Of a stretch of 64,000 bases of DNA, positions 55,990 to 64,000 are shown piece after piece. The notes under the pieces are model-generated. The model made no database searches, was not told the DNA's origin, and worked only from the letters and a program-made list of their open reading frames with translations. A program made the translations under genes and the position numbers. The stretch lies in contig NC_089588.1 in NCBI RefSeq assembly GCF_019320115.1, positions 119,255,591 to 119,319,590 of the forward strand. The letters run 5' to 3'. How positions within the stretch are numbered: position 1 is the stretch's first letter; each line of letters opens with the position of its first letter. Source of the DNA: Miscanthus floridulus. Its lineage: Eukaryota; Streptophyta; Magnoliopsida; Poales; Poaceae.

Positions 55990-56400
55990 CAGAGACATAT
56001 ATGTAATAATATAGCTCGATCTATTGAAGACAAGTTTTGTAACTTATTATTAATATCATGGAACCATACTACTCTACTAGTACTACTGAATCTACTACTA
56101 CTACTATACAATACTACTCTACTAGTACTACTCAACCTACTACTACTATAGAATACTACTACTATCTATTGTACTAATACTACTCTCTACTACTCACATG
56201 TACTCTACTACTACACAGCACTACTCTACTACTACTACACAGTACTACTCTACTACTACACAACACTACTCTCTACTTACACAACACTACTCTCTACTTA
56301 CACAACACTACTCTCTACTACATAGTACTACTCTACTACTACACAACACTACTCTCTACTTACACACTACTTACACAGTACTAAATATCAGTGCCCATAA
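55990..56400. repeat. ACT/CTACT-rich array
   Basis: Irregular array of CTACTACTA, TACTCTACTA and CACTACTCTCTACTTACACA units, with three near-identical copies of the last at 56265-56310. It separates the transposase from the internal palindromes. Confidence 0.9.
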
Positions 56401-56402
56401 AT

Positions 56403-56532
56403 TTTAACCGTGGCGGGCACGTAACAGCGCCCGTCGCGGTTAATCGATTAACCGTGGCGGGCAGTTTAAGGTGCCCGCTACAGTAAACATTTACCGTGGC
56501 GGGCGGATTATATTGCCCGCCGCGGTTAATCC
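56403..56532. repeat. CACTA-3 internal palindromes
   Basis: Three inverted pairs of AACCGTGGCGGGC / GCCCGCCGCGGTTAA, the element's own subterminal motif, directly upstream of the leader of gene 2. The position is equivalent to 8818-8945 in CACTA-1. Confidence 0.92.
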
Positions 56533-58578
56533 ATGGCTATATATGTGCCGCTGCTCGCACAAATTTTCTTATTGCGTCGCGCCCTCGAATTCGACCCGAA
56601 GGGCTGCCGAAATCCCCGCCGCCGAGCTCCTCCGTGGTGACCCCCGCCCCCATCCTCCTCCCCCGTGCCCGTGCCCCGCCCCCGTCCTCCTCTCCCTTGC
56701 CTGCGCCCCGTCCCCGTGCTCCTCCGGCGCCCCGTCCCTGGAACCCTAGCTCCGGTGCGTCGCTGGCTCCGACCCGTCCGCCGCTGCCAAATTCCTCGAT
56801 GGCCTTCTCCACCCTTCTCTAGTTCAGGCAGCACTACACAGCGCGCAAGGAAACAACGCCACCAGCGGTACGTGACCTAACCTCTGCATATATTTCAGAT
56901 TGTGGGGCTTCGCTTCCTCAATTTTATTTCGTTTGGCATAGGTAATGCATACAAATACATGATTTTAACTAGAAGTGCCAATTTATACTTGGCTCTTTTC
57001 GGATAGAGTCAAAACTGTGCTGTGCCACATCAGGACTGATGTCTAAGTAAACTTCTGTGATGTGGACTTGCATTCTTGTGTACAAGGTTGGATTTTGTAT
57101 AATGAGTAAACATAGCATTTGGGATTTCATTTTTTTATTTATGAACTGAAACTATGAAAACAATTTCAGTAGTTTGATTATTATATTTGCATATGGAATG
57201 TCTACACATTAAGCAACATTTCGGTATTACCCTGCTGCATGGTTTGCGTGCTCGACTACTACAGACAAAATTATGAAATAACTGTTCATGAAAATAGTTT
57301 GACAACTTCGATTAGTAATGTGCATATGGAATGTCTACAAATAATGAAATAAAACATGTCTGTATAATCCTGCTGCTTGGTTTGCATGTCTCATGTATCT
57401 AAGATATTTTTACTATATTCTAGTATAGTTAAATGGCATATTTTTTTCCTTTCATGTGAATACTTATTCAATCTGCTATCAGTTATATATTTTCAGTAAT
57501 CAAACCTCCAATTGGGGGCATAGATACTGTGAGGTTATTTTGCAGTTGTATGAACTACTGAATGACCTACATCGTATTTCACTTGAATCTGACAGGACAC
57601 GCACAGCTATAGCTTTTGCCTGTGAACACTACTAGTATACTGCCTACTACTACTCCCTCCTATAATACTCCTCTACTCCCTCCTATACTACTAGTATACT
57701 ACTACTACTGCCTACCTGTACTCCCTCCTATAATACTACTAGTATACTACTACTAGTATACTACTAGTATACTACTACTAGTATACTACTAGTACTGCCT
57801 ACTACTACTCCCTCCTCCTCTACTCCTCTACTCCCTCCTATACTACTAGTATACTACTACTACTGCCTACTACTACTCCCTCCTCCTCTACTCCTCTACT
57901 CCCTCCTATACTACTATTCTACTACTGCTGCTCCTATTTTTGATTTGTGAAAGGTTTTTGTTTAATGGGGCTGGTTCCTTTTTTGGCATATGCAATGATG
58001 AACTTTTTTGGCATTTACCTCTCTTGCTTGTCATTGGCAGTTTGGCATTGCCAATTGCCATGATGCCCATTAATCCACTGCCTACACTCTACTACCTACA
58101 CTCTACTGTCTACTGCCTACACTCTATATCTTGATGCAATTTTTTTGATTTGTGAAAGTTTTTTGAGATGGCTAGCTACTACTTATCCCCTTACTGGTAC
58201 TCTACTGCTTGATGCAAAATGGTACTACTATTCTACTACTGCTGCTCCTGTTTTTGATTTGTGAAAGGTTTTTGTTTAATGGGGCTAGTTCCTTTTTTGG
58301 CATATGCAATGATGAACTTTTAAACTTATTGCTGAGGCAGTGGCATATGCAATGATGTGAACCCTTTTATGCTGAGGCAGCGGCGATGATGATCGAGTGC
58401 CCCCGCTAAACTAGGATGGCTTGTATACCAGATACAAGCAACCAGTTTAAAAGCGATGTGATGACAATGGGGCAAATCTGAGCCAACTACTACTGCTTTA
58501 CTACTCTAGTACTACTCTACTTTACTACTCTATAACTGTGTCTATACAACTGAAATATGTATTCATTGTAGCTTTCCA
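56533..58578 (+). promoter_or_regulatory. Leader and intron region of CACTA-3 gene 2
   Basis: 56560-56870 is GC/CT-rich like the leaders of other CACTA genes here. 56880-58570 is AT-rich, with ACT-repeat fields at 57640-57935 and 58485-58545. A 92-bp direct repeat (TTTTTGATTTGTGAAAGG block, then GGCATATGCAATGATGAAC) lies at about 57912-58005 and 58230-58322 with few mismatches. The region ends CATTGTAGCTTTCCA before the ATG at 58579, which suggests a leader intron. Confidence 0.55.
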
Positions 58579-61500
58579 ATGGCGGAGGAACCGATAAGCG
58601 AATGGCGCGACCCTACCCCTAGTGCATCATCATCAACTAGCCTCGAGAGCCAAGTGTCCGTGACCCCGAGGCCAACAAAGAAACGTCGTACAAAGGACGA
58701 AGATGATCCGACCTACCAACCGAGGGACGACGAAGTTGAAAGTGCGCGGTCTCCAAACCCTGAACAGATGCCGGTGGTGCCTCGAGAATTGAATTTCGAG
58801 GAGGAACCAGTCAGTGACAAAGAACCCCCCCCCCCCCCCGCTCCATCTCCAACCACTTCAAGCAAGTCTAGTGGTCAGAGGACAAAGCTGAGAAGGGGGG
58901 AACACGGGAGGCACCGGAGGGAAATCCACAGCGAAGTCCATGTGATCCATGAGGTGGGACCAGAGGGAAACCCGTTGTCGCCACCCACGGTCCTTGCCAA
59001 GTTCAGCAACCAGGTGGCATGTATAGTCAAGGACAAGGTGGAGATCACTTGGGAGGAGTGGAACAATGTCCCGGTCGACTACAAGACACATATCTGGGGT
59101 GAGGTGACAAGGAGCTTCCATTATCCCGAGGACGCCGATCTGGACAAGTGTAGGGAGTGGGTCATGCACATGGCAGGAAGAGCCTTTAGAAACTTCAAGT
59201 CCATGCTGACTAGGTACTACCTGAAGCTAGGCAAGTCACCCTATGTCAAATACACTATGGTGAAGGAACATCACTGGGAAGAGTTCTGCAAACAAAGAAC
59301 AACAGAAGAAGCAAAGGCAAAGAGCGCCAAGTTCAGCGCACTCGCGAAGAAGAACCTGCACCCCCACCACTTGGGCATGACTGGGTTTGCTGGTAAGAGG
59401 CCCCAGTGGTGGGAGGAAGAAAGGGCTAGAGCTGCCACCGGGCTTCCCGATCCATACGACGGTGTAGACTTGAGGGCTAAGGACTTCATTTATGCCCGCA
59501 AGTCGAAGAAGCTCAAGGAGGGCGCGAGCAAGTTCAATGAGCCCAAGTTTGAGGAGGTGGAGAGGGCTCTCATTGAGGCCGCTAAATCCAAGGACAGCTT
59601 CGAGGTTCGCAGGGGCCAGGACTTGCTGACCCTGGCGCTGGGAACCCCCGAGCACCGTGGCCGCGTCCGTGGCATGTCGTCGAAGATGAGCTGGAACTCA
59701 GTGGAGTCATGGCAATCCGACGCTGCCACATACCAGTCAAGGCAGAGGTACAAGGAGGGCATCTTTCAGAAGGGCTATGATCAAGGCGTGGCCGAAATGA
59801 TCAGTCGGTCCATAAAAGAAGCCTTCACGAGCAATGACCCAGATATGGTGTTGATGAGGTCACAGATGCTTCACCAGGCTGGCATGGCCGTGCCTCAAGT
59901 TCCACAAGGGCAGACACAAGGGCAGCCATTGCCGATGATCGAGGATCGCCCAAGGCACCCCGTCGATGACATCTGGCAACCCATGCGCGTCCACCTCAAC
60001 ATCCCGTTCGGCAGGGCGAAAAAGTTGACCGTGGGTGAGGGTTACATGGACCCCAAAGAAGATATCAAAGATTTCAACCAAGACCAGATCCCTGCCAACT
60101 ATGCTGCCGTGATACTTACATGGTATGCGACCCAATACGAAGAATTTGAAATGGAATATCCAACTGCACAAGGGGTAACGATCCTTGGAGCTGCCATTGG
60201 TTCTGAAGTCCTGTGGAACAAGGACGACATAGAGATCATTCTCTCGACGCCGACTTCTACGCTGATGGCGACACCAGCATCACAACCATCCGTTGCCGGA
60301 TCTTGTCCCCCTGATGATCCGGATCACGGCGACGGCGATGACGAAGGCAATGGCGGGGATGACAAGGGAAGGAAGTCACCCCGAGGCACAAGCCCTCACC
60401 CTCGTTCTCCTCCTCCAACAACAAGTCCACCTCCACCTCCTGATAGTCCGTCTAAGGGCACAAGCAAAGGACCGGGAGGCACGGAGGAACCGGGGGCAAA
60501 GACACCACCTGCTGCCATTGCGAGCACAAGCCACTGTCCTCCACCGCCGGCGAAGACTAAAGGCGACCAAGGGCATCTCACATACTCACTTGAGTTCGAA
60601 AGGTATGGTAGCGGCGAGCATAATTTGCTAATAACTTTTCTTTGCCATAATATGGTACTAACATTTCTATCCCAGGCCGAGATCACATTTCCATCTATTT
60701 CCTGAATCGGATGACTGCCCCGACCATTACGAGCATGGGAAGTTCATGATAACCAAGGCCCAGCTCGTCGACGAGGAAAGGTGGGAGACAAGGAGGTTTC
60801 ATCTCTGGTACATGGAAGTGGCAAAAGCTGGCCTACATGGTTTTCTAGTCAAGGTTGTGGCGGAGTACTTCCACTTGCCCGGCAACGATGTAGAACTCCC
60901 CGTGGACTTCCCCGACATGTACAGACTACTACGGGAACAAGACCTTGACATCGCCCAAGTCACCTTGTTCTCTATGTAAGTGATGAATTGCGAGTTTCAC
61001 ATATCACCTGCCTTTGAATCGGTCAAGACTACTTATATATGCCACGATGGCTTGTCCTTGCAGGTTGATGGCCTATATATCCAAGGAACTAAAACTTGAT
61101 GTTATCTATCTATCTCCAATGCATATTGCTCAAAGAGTCATCATTGGTTACCACCTAGATGACAATCATCCAACCATGAAAGACTTGACCAAGCGACAGA
61201 GAGAGGCGCACAGGAAGAAACTGATGGACAATGAGAAGTTGAACATTTCAAGGTACATACTAGGAGCAATGAAGAAGATCAGGAGAAATGGGTGTATCGT
61301 AGCTGCCTACCACTTTGGGTAAGTCGAAGACATGCCTATAGAGATAAGTGGGTAGCTAGCTAGTATTATTATTTCTCATTGTAACCTGTATTTTGTTTCA
61401 ATGGCGCAGCCAAGGCCTCGAGGGTCACTGGGTTGCATTTATCATCTACCCTCAGGATGGCAGGGCCTGCGTATTTGATTCGTTGAGAATGCCAAACTTA

Positions 61501-62106
61501 AAAGGGTACAAGGCCTTTGAAGATTGCCTCAGAGTGTAAGTGACTGAACTGTCTTCTCATATGCATTCTAATGCCCTGCCTAATACTAGTACATTTCGTA
61601 TAGCGCTTATAAGGAGTACGTGAAGGGTCCTGAATGCTATGATCAAAGAACAGAGAATTTTAAGGCTAAGCATAAGAACCGCATCAAAATCAGACGCAAC
61701 TTTCCGGTAAGTATTTGAAAGGTTTAATTGTGCTTTCTGTTCATAAGCGTTCTAATGCCTGTATTCTAATGCTTGTATATCGATCATGCAGTGTGCCAAA
61801 CAACCTGTAGGATCACAAACCTGTGGCTTCTACGTCTGTGAGTACCTGAGGGAGTGCAAGCAGTACAGCAGCAGTTGGAGGGTGCTCAAGAATGGATTGA
61901 ACTGGTGGAGAGACGTGCAGAGCACCCAACACTCCTTCAAGCAGACAAAGGCGGACATATGTAAGTTTGTCTTAGACAAATGCGTGCTTGAAGGGAGCAC
62001 GTTCTTCAATGAGAACAGCCAGCTAGCGATTTTACCGGAGTACGAGAGGCTGAGGAAATGGCCCACGATGATGCGTCCGCAAGATTACTCCTTAGGGCAT
62101 GTATAA
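58579..62106 (+). CDS. TNP1-like protein fused to Ulp1 peptidase, intact
   Basis: Exons: 58579-60602, 60676-60975, 61064-61318, 61410-61535, 61604-61706, 61792-62106; all GT-AG, phases match, 1,040 residues and a stop. N-terminal part: basic NLS-like PRPTKKRRTKDED; poly-Pro; a TNP1/Transposase_24-like domain at about 140-400 (ITWEEWNNVPVDYKTHIWGE, GKRPQWWEEERARAATGLP, LALGTPEHRGRVRGMSSKMS); a region with NIPFGRAKKLTVGEGYMDP; a Pro/Ser-rich linker. C-terminal part, about 790-1030: a C48 (Ulp1/SENP) peptidase with H866 (GLEGHWVAFI), D883 (CVFDSLR), Q940 and C947 (QPVGSQTCGFYVCEYL). Known Ulp1 enzymes cut SUMO or mature it; the substrate here is unknown. A nuclear role is inferred. Confidence 0.88.
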
Positions 62107-62231
62107 CGACTTTAATATATAAATGTAATGAATTAACGATGACAAGAACGACTAAGTGAATGTATATATATGTATATTATCTCATGTGTAATGCCTGCAT
62201 ACTTTTTAAGTTTAATCTGTGAAATCTAGAT

Positions 62232-62262
62232 GTGATTTGAATTTGAATTTGAATTTGAATTT
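62232..62262. repeat. (GAATTT)n microsatellite
   Basis: Five GAATTT units, in the 3' region of CACTA-3 gene 2. Confidence 0.9.
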
Positions 62263-62299
62263 AATTATATGCCTGCTGTATTTTTTTTAATTCAGGAAA

Positions 62300-62613
62300 T
62301 AATTTACCGAGGCGGGCAAATAATAATGCCCGCCACGGCTAACGAACATAACCGCGGCGGGCGGTGTACCGTGTCCGCCGCGGTAAAATAATTTACCGCG
62401 GCGGGCGGTTCAACATGACCGCCATGGTAAAAGTATATTTACCGCGGCGGGCACGTTACACCGTCCGCCGTGGTAAATCAGTTAACCGCGGCGGGCAAAG
62501 CCGCCCGCCGCGGTTAAGCCACGATTTACCGTGGCCTCTAGGCCGCGGCGGACGGCTTTGCCCGCCGCGGAAAATCAAAAACGTCCGCCTCCATTAAAGT
62601 TTGTGTAGTAGTG
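62300..62613. repeat. CACTA-3 right subterminal palindromes
   Basis: Inverted TTTACCGCGGCGGGC / GCCCGCCGCGGTAAA pairs up to the terminal GTAGTAGTG. One half-site pair near 62530 lacks its outer arm. Confidence 0.93.
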
Positions 62614-62616
62614 TAC

Positions 62617-63006
62617 ACCGGACGATCAAATCGAAGTTTCCCCAATCCTCCAGCGCCGGTTATGCCGTCGGAGGCAAGGGGAAAAGCTCGATTTGGCCGC
62701 CGGAAAGAGGATCGCCTACTATTCGCCTTGTTAGGACTGTAGCGAGAGGAAAGGAGAAGAGATGAGAAAACTTGCGTGGCGTTTGTTCCGAGGGCCTTGG
62801 GTCCTAAAATGTTCTAACGAAAATCAAGCCCACGGCCCACCTTTGCCAAAAGCAACGACCACGCTAGATGCTACTTGCCTTGGCGACTGGCGAGTCGTAC
62901 ATTCGTACTGCTATTACAAGCTCACGTTTCGGGCTGCTGCTACCCGCGCCTGTCCAGTCCAACAGGCCGAAGCCCAGGTCAGGGTGCAATATTATTACAC
63001 TAGCCC
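62617..63006. other. Flank of CACTA-3
   Basis: Continues the sequence interrupted at 51662. GC-rich and gene-like at 62640-62760, with no recognised protein. 62810-62990 contains GCCCACGGCCCACC and GGCCGAAGCCCAGG patches and no supported ORF. Confidence 0.35.
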
Positions 63007-63014
63007 CTTAATTA

Positions 63015-63826
63015 GGAAAAATATTCCAATTGGTCTCCTTGAACTATCAAGGTCATCCGAATTTTCTCTCTAAACTACAAAACCAATTTTTTGACCTCTC
63101 TCAACTTTTAAAACATTTTTTTTCACCTTCGGTGGTTTTAATGGTGGTTTTGCTGGCGTGGTGCGAATAAGTTGAAAGTTCAGGAGGTAAATCAGACTAT
63201 AAATATTTTTTTTAAACTAATATGCACAAAATCTTAAAAATAAAAATTCAAGGTTATCCAAACATTTTACATGGGAAAATAATGCAAATAAAGATCCTAG
63301 AATCTAGTTTAATCGTAGAAAATCATCGAAATTTTGCTTTACCTCGAAAAATTATGAAACTAGTTTTAGATTTTTTTTCAAAAACCATGCTCTATCATGT
63401 TTAATCAAGGCACCATAAGATAGAAAACAAATTTTCTATGAATTTTTTATCAAACAACTGATTTTGTAGTTTTAGAATTTTCTGAGTTAAAACAATTTTT
63501 CTATGAATTTTGTAAGATTAAACTAGATTTAGGATTTATAATTTAATTATTTTTCCATGTAAAAATATTTATATAATTTTTGAAATTCTATTTTTTATAA
63601 ATGTTTGGATTTTAAAAAAATAATATAGTCTGGTTTACCTCCCTAAACTTTCGACTTAGTCCGATTTATCTCTTCTGACGTGGCGCCACATCAACAAAAC
63701 CGCCATGAAAACAACCTAAAATGAAAAAAAACGAATGGTTCTAAAAGTTGAGGGTGGTCAAAAAACTGGTTTTATAGTTCAGGGAGAAAAATCGGATGGT
63801 TGAGGGAGATAAATTGGACTTTTTCC
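63015..63826. mobile_element. Mutator-like MITE with long inverted ends
   Basis: The first 200 bp (GGAAAAATATTCCAATTGGT, CTACAAAACCAATTTTTTGACC) are the imperfect reverse complement of the last 200 bp (AAAAAACTGGTTTTATAGTTCA, then TAAATTGGACTTTTTCC). The 8-bp sequence CTTAATTA flanks both sides (63007-63014 and 63827-63834); the duplication may be 7-9 bp because the ends share bases. GGGAAAAAGTCCAATTT-type ends are known from grass Mutator-like elements. The middle is AT-rich with no ORF. Confidence 0.7.
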
Positions 63827-63834
63827 CTTAATTA

Positions 63835-64000
63835 CCATGCAACCTGCATTATGTTCCACATTCAAAGCACCTAGCTAGAGTATTTGTATTTGTATGTTTG
63901 TTTTTCGTTAGGACCGCGTGCACGTTTTCTTTTATATTCTATGTATTCTGTCTTTTTAGTTCTCTACTTTTATTTTTCCACGTATTTCGTGACAACAATA
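63835..64000. other. Right edge
   Basis: AT-rich DNA with nothing recognisable. Confidence 0.4.

Larger units (their letters stand above)
51666..62613 (+). mobile_element. CACTA-3 element
   Basis: Ends CACTACTACAGGAATC and the inverse of CACTACTACACAAAC. Target duplication TAC at 51663-51665 and 62614-62616. 10,948 bp with no nested insertion. Layout: palindromes, TNP2 transposase, ACT-rich array, internal palindromes, leader, peptidase-fused second gene, palindromes. The second gene is intact; the transposase has three stops. It is the best-preserved element in the window. Confidence 0.95.

Noticed and set aside
55990..57935. CRISPR-like or satellite reading of the ACT arrays
   Set aside because: Irregular microsatellite without spacers or constant unit length, in a plant transposon.

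Overview
The window is a transposon-dense stretch of a grass nuclear genome. CACTA elements with long subterminal palindromes, a Tat-lineage Ty3/gypsy element with an antisense gene, plant-type GT-AG introns and one split plant metabolic gene all point to a plant. The repeat families look like those of panicoid grasses (sorghum, sugarcane, Miscanthus, maize). That last step is inference and I cannot name the species.

Layout, left to right. 1-1425: decayed Ty3/gypsy gag-protease remnant, minus strand. 1600-2190: tandem array of about 150 bp units. 3430-3690: degenerate MITE. 4015-15035: a solo LTR (TSD CAAAC) split by CACTA-1 (4184-13389, TSD AAG). CACTA-1 holds a one-LTR Ty1/copia fragment (about 5353-8026) at the point where its transposase core has been lost. 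16671-43367: CACTA-2 (TSD TAT), 26.7 kb including a 3.8-kb solo LTR (18672-22488, TSD TAAAG) and a complete 13.0-kb Ty3/gypsy Tat element (28666-41679, TSD CCAAG); about 9.9 kb without them. 44082-48412: the one host gene, the last 11 exons of a 3-hydroxyisobutyryl-CoA hydrolase-like gene on the minus strand, with two short non-autonomous CACTA elements in its introns. 48910-49412: inverted fragment of the same LTR family as the 18.7-kb solo LTR. 49412-51660: minisatellite and unrecognised sequence. 51666-62613: CACTA-3 (TSD TAC), best preserved. 63015-63826: Mutator-like MITE.

The CACTA elements share a two-gene plan: a TNP2-type transposase, then a TNP1/Ptta-like DNA-binding gene. In CACTA-1 and CACTA-3 the second gene carries a Ulp1-type cysteine peptidase region at its C-terminus. 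In CACTA-3 that gene reads as a stop-free 1,040-residue protein over six exons with His, Asp, Gln and Cys in place. The three elements belong to three families with different palindromes (TTTAGTCCCGG, TTTACCGAGTG and TTTACCGCGGCGGGC types).

Most inactivating changes are C-to-T or G-to-A type: nonsense codons in gag-pol, the antisense gene and the transposases, all seven LTR differences, and an RT active-site YVDD-to-YVDN change. This fits damage to methylated, silenced DNA. The antisense six-exon gene in the gypsy element, the peptidase-fused CACTA genes, the internal copies of CACTA palindromes next to the second gene, and the tRNA-like module in a mini-CACTA are the observations most worth following.
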